From contig NZ_CP095045.1 in NCBI RefSeq assembly GCF_022919155.1, positions 3,286,001 through 3,350,000 on the forward strand: a stretch of DNA of 64,000 bases, given 5' to 3'. Source of the stretch: Leucobacter allii (GTDB lineage: Bacteria > Actinomycetota > Actinomycetes > Actinomycetales > Microbacteriaceae). This document shows positions 1-9,124 of the stretch, one piece after another (positions within the stretch are counted from its first letter, which is position 1; the number at the start of each line of letters is the position of its first letter). The position numbers and the translations under genes are program-made. The notes below the pieces were generated by a model that saw only the letters and a program-made list of their open reading frames with translations, searched no databases and had not been told where the DNA came from.

Positions 1-252
1 GCGCCTGGCACGGGGCGGCAGGGCCAGCAGATCGACGCCCTCGAGGCGCGCCTCCCCGCCGAGCACGCCGATCCCCGGCGGCAGCAGGCCCATGACCGCG
101 AGCATGCTGAGGGTCTTCCCCGAGCCGCTCTCGCCGACCAGTGCCGTCGCCGATCCGGCCTCGATCGCGAGTGAGAGCTCGTCGACGAGGACGCGCTGCG
201 TGTCCGGGAAGCCGACCGACAGCCGGTCGATCTCGAGCATCGGTGCGCTCAT
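1..252 (-). CDS. dppD: Peptide ABC transporter ATP-binding protein (partial, N-terminal part only)
   Basis: The first 84 residues of an oligopeptide/dipeptide ABC transporter ATPase; the rest lies beyond the left edge. The Walker A motif GESGSGKT is at residues 40-47, preceded by the usual beta-strand and by a bound-peptide-importer style start (MLEIDRLSVGF). The ATG at 250-252 overlaps the stop of the upstream permease gene as ATGA, so it is translationally coupled as the last visible gene of a leftward binding protein-permease-permease-ATPase operon. It would power peptide import at the inner face of the membrane. Family is clear; substrate is inferred only from the operon. Confidence 0.9.
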   Translation of the reverse strand, partial: MSAPMLEIDRLSVGFPDTQRVLVDELSLAIEAGSATALVGESGSGKTLSMLAVMGLLPPGIGVLGGEARLEGVDLLALPPRARR

Positions 253-1145
253 GAACGGTGCTCCTTCCTGCCGAGAATCGCCCGGTTCAGGCCTTCCCCG
301 ATGAAGTTCACCGAGAGGATGACGAGGAAGATCATCACGCCGGGGAAGAAGCCGCGCCACCACTGACCGCCGCTGATGACGGCGCGCTGCGCCTCCTCGA
401 GGAGCCCGCCCCAGGTCGCCTGCGGCGCCTGGAAGCCGAGCCCGAGGAAGGAGAGCGCCGACTCGGTGAGCACGGCGCCGGCGATGCCGAGCGTCGCCGC
501 CACGAAGATCGGTGCGAGGGCGTTGGGCAGGATGTGCGCCGCGATGAGGCGCAGGTCGCTCGCGCCGAGTCCGCGCGCGGCCTGCACGAAGTCGGACTTC
601 TTGAGGCTCAGGATGCTGGCGCGGAGCAGCCGCGCGGTGGTCATCCAGCTGAAGGCGGAGATCGCGAGGATGATGGATGCGAAGCCGGGGCCGATGAGCG
701 CGACGAGCAGGATGACGACGAAGAGCGCCGGCATCGAGTAGAAGACGTCCGCGATCCGCATGAGCACGTTGTCGATCCAGCCGCCGAAGTAGCCGGCGAT
801 GGCGCCCACGACCACGCCGACGACGATGGCCACGCCGACGGCGATGAGGGCGACGAGGATCGTGAGGCGTCCGCCGTCGAGCACCCGGGCGAGCACGTCG
901 CGGCCGAGTTCATCCGTGCCCATCAGGTGCGCGAGCGTCGGCGGCTGCCCCTTGGCGGCGAGGTCGATCTGCTCGGGGGTGTAGGGCACGAACGCCGGCC
1001 CGACCACGACGAGCAGCAGGATCGCCGCGAAGGCGATGAGGCCGAATCGTGCCGGCCCGCTCCTCCAGTAGAGGGCGAAGAAGCCCGGCTGCGCGGGGTC
1101 CTGGAGCCGCACGAGGCGGGTCTTCGGAGCGCTGGTCCTATTCAT
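249..1145 (-). CDS. dppC: Peptide ABC transporter permease, DppC/OppC type
   Basis: A 298-residue inner-membrane permease with a long cytoplasmic N-terminus, about six membrane segments and the BPD_transp_1 core. The EAA loop lies in the stretch DFVQAARGLGASDLRLIAAHILP. The N-terminal segment GTDELGRDVLARVLDGGR is the typical OppC/DppC signature. Its start lies 8 bp inside the end of the DppB-type gene and its stop overlaps the ATPase start, so the genes are tightly coupled. It forms the channel together with the upstream permease. Substrate (di- or oligopeptide, possibly nickel or sugar oligomer) is not determined by sequence. Confidence 0.93.
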   Translation of the reverse strand: MNRTSAPKTRLVRLQDPAQPGFFALYWRSGPARFGLIAFAAILLLVVVGPAFVPYTPEQIDLAAKGQPPTLAHLMGTDELGRDVLARVLDGGRLTILVALIAVGVAIVVGVVVGAIAGYFGGWIDNVLMRIADVFYSMPALFVVILLVALIGPGFASIILAISAFSWMTTARLLRASILSLKKSDFVQAARGLGASDLRLIAAHILPNALAPIFVAATLGIAGAVLTESALSFLGLGFQAPQATWGGLLEEAQRAVISGGQWWRGFFPGVMIFLVILSVNFIGEGLNRAILGRKEHRS

Positions 1146-2106
1146 AACTGATCCTTGGATCGAGCCGACTGTAGACGAGGTCGGCGAGCAGATTGGCGAG
1201 GAGCACGAGCAGCGCGGCGATCATGAGGATGCCGAGCAGCACCGGGTAGTCGCGCAGGTCGGCCGACTCCACGAAGAGCCGGCCCATCCCCGGCAGGCCG
1301 AAGATGGTCTCGGTGACGACGGCGCCGAGGAACAGCTCGGGCAGCATCAGCACCGCGATGGTGACGACCGGCAGCGAGGCGTTCTTCAGCACGTGCTTGC
1401 GGATGACGACCGGTTCGGGAAGACCGCTCGCGCGCGCCGAGCGGATGTAGTCCCGCTCGAGCACCTCGATGACGGAGGAGCGGACGTGCCTGGCGAGACC
1501 CGCGACCGAGACGAGCACGAGGGAGAGCACGGGGAGCACGAGATGCCGCGCGAGGTCGAGGACGGCGCCGGCGCCCTCGTGGGAGGCCCGCAGGTCTCGC
1601 AGGCCGGAGCTCGGGAGCCAGCCGAGGCTGTAGGAGAAGATGAAGATCAGCATGAGCGCCAGCCAGAATCCCGGTACGGCGAGGCCGCCGTAGGTGAGCG
1701 CCGTGGCGACGTGGTCGAACCAGCCGTCCTTGCGGATGCCCGAGCGCACGCCGACGAGGAGGGCGATGAGGAGGGCGATGACGAACGCGGTGAGCGTGAG
1801 CAGCAGCGTGGTCGGCACCCGTTCCCCGATCACGTCGAGCACGGGTCTGCCCGTCTGGTAGGAGCTCCCCCAGTCGCCCGTCACGACCCCCCACAGCCAC
1901 TTGGCGTACTGCACGATGATGGGGTCGTTCAGGCCGTACCGGCCGCGCAACCGCTCGAGTTGCGCGGCCGTGGCGCCGGAGGCTCCGCCCTCGCCCACCG
2001 ACATCGGCCCGCCCGGCGTCATCTGCATGAGCAGGAAGACGAGCACGCTGATGCCGAAGAGCAGCGGGACCGACTGCAGGAGTCGGCGCAGCAGGTACGA
2101 AGCCAT
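1138..2106 (-). CDS. dppB: Peptide ABC transporter permease, DppB/OppB type
   Basis: A 322-residue permease starting MASYLLRRLLQSVPLLFGIS, the standard OppB/DppB opening (first membrane helix directly at the N-terminus). The rest contains the family EAA region (YIRSARASGLPEPVVIRKHVL) and the conserved C-terminal end DLVYSRLDPRI. The open frame continues far upstream, but the ATG at 2104-2106 gives the family length and lies 5 bp downstream of the binding-protein stop. It pairs with the DppC-type permease to form the membrane channel. Confidence in family is high. Confidence 0.93.
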   Translation of the reverse strand: MASYLLRRLLQSVPLLFGISVLVFLLMQMTPGGPMSVGEGGASGATAAQLERLRGRYGLNDPIIVQYAKWLWGVVTGDWGSSYQTGRPVLDVIGERVPTTLLLTLTAFVIALLIALLVGVRSGIRKDGWFDHVATALTYGGLAVPGFWLALMLIFIFSYSLGWLPSSGLRDLRASHEGAGAVLDLARHLVLPVLSLVLVSVAGLARHVRSSVIEVLERDYIRSARASGLPEPVVIRKHVLKNASLPVVTIAVLMLPELFLGAVVTETIFGLPGMGRLFVESADLRDYPVLLGILMIAALLVLLANLLADLVYSRLDPRISYE

Positions 2107-2111
2107 CGTGT

Positions 2112-3815
2112 CTACTCGCCCGATCCCGAGAAGCTCCAGTGCACGGAGCTCGTGGTGTCCCAGGGCCCGTTCCAGGAGTCGTCGGTGACCCCGGAGAGCT
2201 GGGAGGACCAGGCCCATGCGGTCGGGGAGGCGTAGATCGGGATCGCCGGCCGCTCGGCGGCGAACAGCCGGTTCGCCTCGTGCACGGCCTGCTCGCGCAG
2301 CTCGGGATCGAGCTCGGAGTTCACCGTGTCGACGAGCGCGTCGTACTCCGCATTGCTCCACCAGGCGTAGGAGTAGCCGGGCGTGTCGGGGCCCGAGGGG
2401 ATCCGCGCGGAGGCGAACTCCATCATCCACTCCGACGGGTCGGGCAGCTTGCCGGCCCGGGACATCATGATGTCGAAGTCGCCCGTGGCGAGCAGGCCGC
2501 CGTCGGCGGCATCGCCGAACATGAGGTTCGACGGCACGTTCTCGATGACCGTCTCGATCCCGATGTCCTTCAGGTTCTGCTGGATCACCTGCTGGTACAG
2601 GGCGCGCACCTCGTCGCCGCTGATGGTCTGGAATTTCACCGAGGCCCGCACACCGTCCTTGGATCGGACGCCGTCGCCGCCGAGCGTCCACCCCGCGTCC
2701 TCGAGCACCTCCCGCGCCGCCTCGGGGTCGAAGGGCGCGGTCTCCGTGAGCTCGCCCCCGAAGCCCGAGTAGACCAGGGAGTTGCTGAGCGTCCCGAAGC
2801 CGCCGAGCACGTCCTCGAGGATGCCCTCGCGGTCGATCCCGAGGTCGATCGCCTCGCGGATCGCGGGGTCCCCGAGCACGGGATGCGGGGTGCCGAGCTG
2901 GCCGCCGGCCGAGTTGTTCAGCCACAGCCATTCGACGAAGCCCGTGTTCTCGGGCTTCTCGTGCAGTTCGATGGGCGCCCCGGAATCGACCGCAGCGGCG
3001 ACCTCGTCGAGGTCCCCGGCGGTCAGGCCGAACACGAGGTCGAACTCGCCGCGGGTGAAGCCGTTGACCGCCGTCGTCAGATCGGGGTTGATCTTGACCG
3101 TGACGCCGTCGAGCAGCGGCGGGGTATCGGTTCGCCAGTAGTGCTCGTTGCGCACGAACGCGATCTCATCGCCGGAAGTCCACTTGTCGATGACGAAAGG
3201 ACCGGTGCCCGTGGGCTCGCGCAGCTCGGGGTCGTCCTCCGCGATGCTCGGACCGTCGAAACGGTGCTTCGGCAGCACCTGCCGGAAGAGGTTGAGGTAG
3301 TTCGGCTGCGGCGCGACGAAGGTGACCGCGATGGTCTGCGGATCGACCACCTCGTAGGAGGCGACCGAGGCGTACTCGGGGTCGGGGATCGCGAGGGTGC
3401 CCGGCTCCTTCGTCACGTCGATGGTGAAGGCGAGATCGTCCGCGGTGAAGGGCTCGCCGTCGGACCAGGTGATCCCGTCGTGCAGGGCGTAGGTGACGGT
3501 GAGTCCGTCCTCGCTGACCATGCCGTTCTCCCGGGTGGGGATCTCGGCGGCGAGGTTGGCGACGCGCTCCCCGGTGTCGAGGGTGGTGAAGAGCGGCTCC
3601 ACCACGAAGGCGAAGGTGAGGTTCGATCCGCTCTGCGTGTTGAACATCGGGCTCAGCATGCCCGGCTCCTGGGTGAGCGCGACGACCGCGATGCCACCGG
3701 CCTCGGGCGCCGCGTCGCCTCCGGGCGACGCCGCGCAACCGACCATCGCCACTGCGATCGCGGCCCCCGCCGCGATCGCCTGCGCCGCCCGCCGGGGGCG
3801 GGACGAGCTATTCAC
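2112..3815 (-). CDS. dppA: Peptide ABC transporter substrate-binding lipoprotein
   Basis: A solute-binding protein of family 5 (SBP_bac_5), about 567 residues. A basic N-terminus, a hydrophobic stretch and a Cys in AMVGCAAS make a lipobox, so the mature protein should be membrane-anchored outside the cell. The body has the family features DGITWSDGEPFTADD, GTGPFVIDKW and repeated aspartate/tryptophan motifs. No ATG exists in this frame near the signal peptide: a GTG at 3815 follows GGAG by 11 nt, and a TTG at 3824 is an alternative. It delivers the ligand to the two permeases encoded just downstream. The very long upstream open frame is a high-GC artefact. Confidence 0.9.
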   Translation of the reverse strand: MNSSSRPRRAAQAIAAGAAIAVAMVGCAASPGGDAAPEAGGIAVVALTQEPGMLSPMFNTQSGSNLTFAFVVEPLFTTLDTGERVANLAAEIPTRENGMVSEDGLTVTYALHDGITWSDGEPFTADDLAFTIDVTKEPGTLAIPDPEYASVASYEVVDPQTIAVTFVAPQPNYLNLFRQVLPKHRFDGPSIAEDDPELREPTGTGPFVIDKWTSGDEIAFVRNEHYWRTDTPPLLDGVTVKINPDLTTAVNGFTRGEFDLVFGLTAGDLDEVAAAVDSGAPIELHEKPENTGFVEWLWLNNSAGGQLGTPHPVLGDPAIREAIDLGIDREGILEDVLGGFGTLSNSLVYSGFGGELTETAPFDPEAAREVLEDAGWTLGGDGVRSKDGVRASVKFQTISGDEVRALYQQVIQQNLKDIGIETVIENVPSNLMFGDAADGGLLATGDFDIMMSRAGKLPDPSEWMMEFASARIPSGPDTPGYSYAWWSNAEYDALVDTVNSELDPELREQAVHEANRLFAAERPAIPIYASPTAWAWSSQLSGVTDDSWNGPWDTTSSVHWSFSGSGE

Positions 3816-4152
3816 ATGTTTCAAGGCTCCGTTACCTTTCCTGCTGCGTTCGCTGGCTACGCCCGTGCGTCTCGCGGGGAGCCGCCCCGGCGCCAGAACT
3901 GCACGGGTGTTGTGATCTCCACAAAATTGACTGATGTGGAGAAATTCATCATAAGGTCCGGGGTTTGCCGTGACTACGCCTCGCATCACCCGATGTTGGC
4001 GAGAATCCGAAGTACGCAGAATTCGGGCGATAGGACCGCGGATATCGGAATCGGGGCGCACCGGACCGCCCTCCCCGGGACACAATTGACCCCGCTCGCG
4101 CGGGCACGGCGAGGACGCCGCGACCCGCTTCACCCGCAGATCGGAGACCCGC
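3816..4152. promoter_or_regulatory. Divergent promoter region with an 8-bp perfect inverted repeat
   Basis: Intergenic region of 337 bp between the peptide-transporter operon (leftward) and the nitrilase-BKACE gene (rightward). It holds a perfect inverted repeat, TCTCCACA at 3916-3923 and TGTGGAGA at 3935-3942, separated by 11 bp that include TTGACT. This AT-richer island (about 3918-3957) stands out from the GC-rich surroundings and is a good operator/promoter candidate about 100 bp upstream of the binding-protein start. No gene is supported here. Confidence 0.5.
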
Positions 4153-5694
4153 TTGAGAATCGCCGCCGCACAGTTCGCCCCGACCGCCGACCCGGAGTCC
4201 AATCTCGCGCGCATCGAGGCGCTCGCCGCCGAGGCCGCCGCCGCGGACGTCTCGATCCTCGTCCTGCCGGAGGAGGCGATGGCGCACACCGGCGACGTCG
4301 CCGGCTCCCTCGCGCCCGTCGCCGAGCGATCCTGGGCCCGGTTCCGCGACGGCCTCGCAGCCGTCTCCGCCCGCCACCGCATCGCGCTCATCGCCTCGGG
4401 TCTCGAACCGAGCGGAGGGCGCCGGCCGTTCAACACGATGCTCGCGGTGGACCTCGACGGCCGCATCGCCGGCAGCTACCGGAAGCTGCATCTCTACGAC
4501 GCCTTCGCCTACCAGGAGTCCGCCCGCGTGCAGCCCGGCGACGCGCTGCCGCCCGTCGTGGAGCTCGCGGGCCGGGCGGTCGGGCTCCTCAACTGCTACG
4601 ACCTGCGATTCCCCGAGCTCTCCCGCGCGCTCGTCGACGGGGGCGCCGAGGTGCTGGCCGTCTCGGCAGCCTGGATGCGCGGTCGCCGCAAGGAGGACCA
4701 CTGGAGCACGCTGCTGCGCGCCCGCGCCATCGAGAACACGATCTGGGTCGTCGCGAGCGGCAGCGCCTGCGAGGAGTGCGTCGCGGGCAGCGCGATCGTC
4801 GACCCGATGGGCGTCGTCGTGGCCGATGCCGGCGAGGCGCCGCTGGCGTGGTGCTCGGCCGAGGTCGCCCGGGAGCGGACCGCGGAGGTGCGGCGGGCGC
4901 TGCCCGCTCTCGCGAACCGCAGGATCGCCGCGAGCTACGCCGTCACGCGGTCGCTCTTCGTGAAGGCCGCGGTGAACGGCGGCCGGAGCCGCGACGAGAC
5001 CCCGCACGTGCCGCTCGCGCCCGAGGAGATCGCCGCAGAGGCGGCGGCCGCCGTGCACGACGGCGCCGCCGTGGTGCACGCCCACGCCCGCACGCCCGAC
5101 GGCGCTCAGACCATCGATCCCGAGCACATCGCCGCGCTCGTGCGCGCGGTGCGCGAGCGCGATCCGGGAATCGTCGTGGGCACGACGACCGGGCTCTGGA
5201 CGTGCGAGGGCCACGACGATCGGATGGCGAAGATCGCCGCGTGGCCCCGGGAATGGCTGCCCGACTTCGCCTCGGTGGCCTTCTGCGAGGACGGCGCCGC
5301 CGAGGCGGCGCAAGCGATCGTGGACCGCGGCATGACGCTCGAGAGCGCCGTCTGGTCGATGGCGGACGTGCCCGCGCTGCTCGCCTCGCCGACGCTGCAC
5401 GACAACGTGCGGGTGCTCATCGAACCGCTCGACGAGGATCCCGTCCGGGCCGTGGCGGACTGCCGGGAGATGGCCGAGGCGCTGCGCGCCGGCGGAGTGA
5501 CGGCGCCGCTGCTCTATCACGGCCTCGAGGGCTCCACGTGGGCCGTCGTGCGCGCGGCGATCGAGGACGGCGCCGAGGTGAGAGTCGGGATCGAGGACGT
5601 CACGGTCGACGAGCGCGGCGAGCTCGCCTCGAATAGGATGCAGATCGCGGAGGCCCTCCGGATCCACGATGAGCTGCGCGCGGTGCGCGAGTGA
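4153..5694 (+). CDS. Nitrilase-superfamily amidohydrolase fused to a BKACE (DUF849) beta-keto acid cleavage domain
   Basis: A 513-residue two-domain enzyme. Residues 1-about 265 are a carbon-nitrogen hydrolase with the full nitrilase catalytic triad: Glu40 (LPEEAM), Lys111 (YRKLHLYD) and Cys148 (LNCYDLRFPE). Residues about 272-513 are a short-form BKACE/3-keto-5-aminohexanoate cleavage domain: metal-binding HAHAR at 309-313, a TTTG strand, and R477...E481-D482, matching the spacing of catalytic Arg, metal-ligand Glu and Asp in Kce. Start is TTG at 4153 with GGAG 6 nt upstream. The reader continues into an Lrp-type gene 37 bp downstream. Likely cytoplasmic; the nitrilase half would deamidate an omega-amidated or nitrile substrate and the BKACE half would cleave a beta-keto acid with acetyl-CoA. 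Substrate is unknown; the pairing is inference. Confidence 0.88.
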   Translation: MRIAAAQFAPTADPESNLARIEALAAEAAAADVSILVLPEEAMAHTGDVAGSLAPVAERSWARFRDGLAAVSARHRIALIASGLEPSGGRRPFNTMLAVDLDGRIAGSYRKLHLYDAFAYQESARVQPGDALPPVVELAGRAVGLLNCYDLRFPELSRALVDGGAEVLAVSAAWMRGRRKEDHWSTLLRARAIENTIWVVASGSACEECVAGSAIVDPMGVVVADAGEAPLAWCSAEVARERTAEVRRALPALANRRIAASYAVTRSLFVKAAVNGGRSRDETPHVPLAPEEIAAEAAAAVHDGAAVVHAHARTPDGAQTIDPEHIAALVRAVRERDPGIVVGTTTGLWTCEGHDDRMAKIAAWPREWLPDFASVAFCEDGAAEAAQAIVDRGMTLESAVWSMADVPALLASPTLHDNVRVLIEPLDEDPVRAVADCREMAEALRAGGVTAPLLYHGLEGSTWAVVRAAIEDGAEVRVGIEDVTVDERGELASNRMQIAEALRIHDELRAVRE

Positions 5695-5731
5695 CCCGGA
5701 AGCGGATCCGGCGGTGAGGAAGGGGCGGCAG

Positions 5732-6265
5732 ATGGACGAGCTCGATGCCGCGATCCTCGCGATGCTCGGCCGCGACGGCCGCCGCTCGTTCACGTCCATC
5801 GCGGCGCAGCTGGGACTCAGCGAGGGCACGGTGCGTCATCGCGTGCAGCGCATGACCGACACCGGCATGCTCGTCTTCGTGGCGCTCTGCAATCCGCTCT
5901 CCCTCGGGCTGCAGGCGCTGCGGCTGTTCATCTCGGTCGACCGGCGCGTCGCCGCCGCCGAGGAGGTCTGCGCGGCCCTCGCCGAACTGCCCTGCACGAA
6001 CCGGGTCTCGCTCGGCACGGGGTCGCGGGACGTCTACGTGGAACTCACCTGCCGGGATCTCAGCGAGGCGCAGCGCGCGCTCGACGAGATCCGGTCGATC
6101 CGCGGGATCGCTGACCTGCAGACCTCCGTGCTCACCCGCTTCGACAAGGACCACTCCTGGGGCGGCCTGCGCGGCGGCACCGGGCAGGCCGGCGCGCTGC
6201 CGGCGGCCGCGCGCGGAGCCCGAGCGGCGCGGCGCCTCACCCCTCCCAGACGTAGGAGTCCTTGA
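5732..6265 (+). CDS. Lrp/AsnC family transcriptional regulator
   Basis: About 177 residues: an N-terminal AsnC-type winged helix-turn-helix (LDAAILAMLGRDGRRSFTSIA... LSEGTVRHRVQRM, residues 3-50) followed by a RAM-like ligand domain. ATG at 5732 has AGGAAGGGG upstream; an in-frame GTG at 5714 is possible. It lies 37 bp after the nitrilase-BKACE gene on the same strand, so it probably senses an amino acid-like effector and regulates that gene and perhaps the divergent peptide transporter. Its low-complexity Ala/Arg tail runs 29 bp into the convergent second Lrp gene, so the natural C-terminus is less certain. Confidence 0.85.
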   Translation: MDELDAAILAMLGRDGRRSFTSIAAQLGLSEGTVRHRVQRMTDTGMLVFVALCNPLSLGLQALRLFISVDRRVAAAEEVCAALAELPCTNRVSLGTGSRDVYVELTCRDLSEAQRALDEIRSIRGIADLQTSVLTRFDKDHSWGGLRGGTGQAGALPAAARGARAARRLTPPRRRSP

Positions 6266-6689
6266 TCACCTCCGCCGTGCGGAGGAATTCGACGCGGCGC
6301 ACGCCCCCGTAGGCCGGCAGCTCGCTCGTGATGAAGCGCTGGAACGCCCCCGGATTCGGGAAGACCACGTCGAGCACGAGGTCGGCCGCGCCCACGGCCG
6401 CCGCCACGAGCCTGACCTCGGGACGGCGGCCGAGCTCCTCGGCCAGGCGCCGCGTCTCGCCGCCGAGCACCTGGATCGAGAGATGCCCCTCGACCGTGCC
6501 CACCGTGTGCAGATCGGCGAGGCCGACCACCTGCACGATCCCGAGGGAGGAGAGCCTCGCGTAGCGCGCCCGCACGGTCGATTCGCTCACGCCCAGCTCG
6601 GCGGCGATGCGGCGGAACGGGCGACGGCCGTCCGCGCGCAGCGCATCGATGATGCGCCGATCGATCTCGTCGGCGACCTGCACGTCCAT
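6237..6689 (-). CDS. Lrp/AsnC family transcriptional regulator
   Basis: A 150-residue Lrp/AsnC protein: HTH at residues 7-55 (IDRRIIDALRADGRRPFRRIA, then VSESTVRARYARL) and a C-terminal RAM domain ending in the typical EVIKDSYVWEG-like tail. It is convergent with the other Lrp gene (29-bp overlap) and 119 bp downstream of copA on the same strand. The two Lrp proteins are clearly paralogous in architecture but differ in sequence, so they probably respond to different effectors. The target may be its own promoter or the flanking catabolic/transport genes; no operator is obvious. Confidence 0.9.
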   Translation of the reverse strand: MDVQVADEIDRRIIDALRADGRRPFRRIAAELGVSESTVRARYARLSSLGIVQVVGLADLHTVGTVEGHLSIQVLGGETRRLAEELGRRPEVRLVAAAVGAADLVLDVVFPNPGAFQRFITSELPAYGGVRRVEFLRTAEVIKDSYVWEG

Positions 6690-6808
6690 CCTGCCGCTCC
6701 GCTCCTGGCTGTGTCCCGGCGCCGTCGCGATCGACGGCGCCCCTCCATCTCAGCACATGGCGGGCATCGCATCGCACGCGGAATGCGCCGCGCGTGGATT
6801 CGAGCGCG

Positions 6809-9079
6809 TCACCGCGAGGCGACGCTCCTGAAGCCGCGCAGGCGGAGGCTGTTGCCCACGACGAAGACGCTCGAGAACGCCATCGCCGCACCGGCGAGCA
6901 TGGGATTGAGCATGCCGAGCGCCGCGACGGGGATCGCCGCCGTGTTGTAGGCGAACGCCCAGAACAGGTTGGTCTTGATCGTCGACAGGGTCTTGCGCGA
7001 CAAGCGGATCGCGTCGACGGCCGAGCGCAGATCGCCGCGCACGAGGGTGATGTCGGCCGCCTCGATGGCGACGTCGGTGCCGGTGCCCATCGCGAGGCCC
7101 AGATCCGACTGCGCGAGCGCGGGGGCGTCGTTGACGCCGTCGCCGATCATCGCGACGACCCTGCCCTCCCGCTGCAGCCGGGCGACGACGTCGACCTTGT
7201 CCTGCGGGAGCACCTCGGCGATCACCTCGTCGATGCCGACCTCCGCGGCGATCCGCTCCGCGACCGCGGCGTTGTCGCCCGTGAGGAGCACCGGGGTGAG
7301 ACCCATCTCGCGGAGTCCCGCGATGGCCTCCGCGCTCGTCGGCTTGACCGTGTCGGCCACGAGGAGGACACCCCGTGCCCGCCCGTCCCAGCCGACGGCG
7401 ACCGCCGTCTTCCCCTCGCGCTCGGCGCGCGCCTTGGCCGCCGCGAGCTCCGGGGAGAGCCGCTGCGACCAGTCGGCGAGCAGCGCTTCCCGGCCGACGA
7501 TGACGGCGGAGCCGTCGACGATGCCCTGCACGCCCGTGCCCGCGACGCTCGCGAAGCCCTCGACCGCCGGCAGCGGCCCGACCTCCTGCGCGGCGCCCCG
7601 GGCGATCGCCTGGGCGATCGGGTGCTCCGAGGCGCTCTCGAGGGCGCCGGCGAGACGCAGCAGCTGCGCGCGGTCCGCTCCGGGCTCGACCACCGCGTCG
7701 ACGAGGGTCATCCTGCCGGTGGTGACCGTGCCGGTCTTGTCGAGCACGACGGTGTCGACCTTCCGGGTCGACTCGAGCACCTCGGGGCCCTTGATGAGCA
7801 CCCCCATCTGCGCCCCGCGCCCGGTGCCGACCAGCAGGGCCGTCGGGGTCGCGAGGCCCAGCGCGCACGGGCAGGCGATGACGAGCACGGCGACCGCTGC
7901 GGTGAACGCGGCTGCGACGGGGAATCCCGCGCCGAGCCAGGCGCCGAGGGTGACGACGGCGATGACGATGACGATCGGCACGAACACGCCCGAGATGCGG
8001 TCGGCGAGTCGCTGCACCTCGGCCTTGCCGGTCTGCGCGTCCTCGACGAGCCGCGCCATCTGGGCGAGCTGCGTGTCGGCGCCGATGCGGCTCGCCCGGA
8101 TCACGAGGCGCCCCCCGACGTTGACGGTGGCGCCGGTGACGGCGGCGCCCGGCCCGACCTCGACCGGCACGGACTCGCCGGTGAGCATCGAGGCGTCCAC
8201 CGCGGAGGTGCCGGAGACGACGACGCCGTCGGTCGCGATCTTCTCTCCGGGGCGCACCACGAACTCGTCCCCCACGAGCAGCTCGTCGCTCGGGATCCGC
8301 GCCTCGGCGCCATCCCGCAGCACGGAGACCTCCTTCGCGCCGAGCTCGAGCAGCGCACGCAGCGCGGCCCCGGCCCGGCGCTTGGAGCGCTTCTCGAAGT
8401 AGCGGCCCGCGAGGATGAACATCGTCACCCCGGCCCCGACCTCGAGGTAGATGTTCGCCGCGCCGTCGGAGGGGGCGATGGTGAGCTCGAAGGGATGCGT
8501 CATCCCCGGGGCGCCCGCGGTGCCGAGGAACAGCGCGTACAGCGACCACAGCAGCGCGACGGAGGTGCCCATCGAGATGAGCGTGTCCATCGTCGCGGTG
8601 CCGTGCGTGAGATTCGTCCAGGCGGCCCTGTGGAACGGCCATGCCGCCCAGACGATGACCGGCGCTGCGAGTGCGAGCGATGCCCACTGCCAGAAGGTGA
8701 ACTGCAGCGCCGGGATCATGGCCATCGCGATCACCGGAACCGTGAGCACGATCGAGCCGATGAGGCGGTTCCGCAGCGAGGTCAGCTCGGGATCGGGCGC
8801 CTCGGCGTCACCGTCGGCGCCCCGGGCCGAGCCGCGGCTCGGGGGGCTCGGGAGCGCGGCCGTGTAGCCGGTCTTCTCCACCTCGGCGATCAGCAGCGCC
8901 GGATCGTACCCGGCGGGCACCGTCACCCTGGCCTTCTCCGTGGCGTAGTTGACCGTCGCCTCGACGCCGTCGAGCTTGTTCAGCTTCCGCTCGATCCGGT
9001 TCGCGCAGGAAGCGCAGGTCATCCCGCCGATCTCCAGCTCGATGCCCGACTCCCGGGCGATGGGGGCTGATGCATGCAT
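6809..9079 (-). CDS. copA: Copper-translocating P-type ATPase
   Basis: A 756-residue P1B-1 ATPase exporting Cu(I) across the cytoplasmic membrane. One N-terminal heavy-metal domain with GMTCASC (residues 19-25), then membrane helices, actuator TGES motif, transmembrane ion-binding CPC at 403-405, phosphorylated Asp447 in DKTGT, SEHP and GDGVNDAP hinge motifs. Start ATG at 9079 follows GGAAGGAAG. It is the last gene of copZ-(His-rich protein)-copA, 45 bp after the middle gene, and should be expressed from the promoter upstream of copZ. All catalytic motifs are present, so the pump is expected to be active. Confidence 0.97.
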   Translation of the reverse strand: MHASAPIARESGIELEIGGMTCASCANRIERKLNKLDGVEATVNYATEKARVTVPAGYDPALLIAEVEKTGYTAALPSPPSRGSARGADGDAEAPDPELTSLRNRLIGSIVLTVPVIAMAMIPALQFTFWQWASLALAAPVIVWAAWPFHRAAWTNLTHGTATMDTLISMGTSVALLWSLYALFLGTAGAPGMTHPFELTIAPSDGAANIYLEVGAGVTMFILAGRYFEKRSKRRAGAALRALLELGAKEVSVLRDGAEARIPSDELLVGDEFVVRPGEKIATDGVVVSGTSAVDASMLTGESVPVEVGPGAAVTGATVNVGGRLVIRASRIGADTQLAQMARLVEDAQTGKAEVQRLADRISGVFVPIVIVIAVVTLGAWLGAGFPVAAAFTAAVAVLVIACPCALGLATPTALLVGTGRGAQMGVLIKGPEVLESTRKVDTVVLDKTGTVTTGRMTLVDAVVEPGADRAQLLRLAGALESASEHPIAQAIARGAAQEVGPLPAVEGFASVAGTGVQGIVDGSAVIVGREALLADWSQRLSPELAAAKARAEREGKTAVAVGWDGRARGVLLVADTVKPTSAEAIAGLREMGLTPVLLTGDNAAVAERIAAEVGIDEVIAEVLPQDKVDVVARLQREGRVVAMIGDGVNDAPALAQSDLGLAMGTGTDVAIEAADITLVRGDLRSAVDAIRLSRKTLSTIKTNLFWAFAYNTAAIPVAALGMLNPMLAGAAMAFSSVFVVGNSLRLRGFRSVASR

Positions 9080-9124
9080 CGTTCTTCCTTCCTGTTGCGC
9101 ACGAGGCGCGGTGACCGCTCGGGA

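Noticed and set aside
2139..5636. Long open frame of over 1,100 codons on the + strand over the peptide operon
   Set aside because: High GC leaves stop-free shadow frames; it has only charged, low-complexity sequence and overlaps well-supported genes on the other strand.
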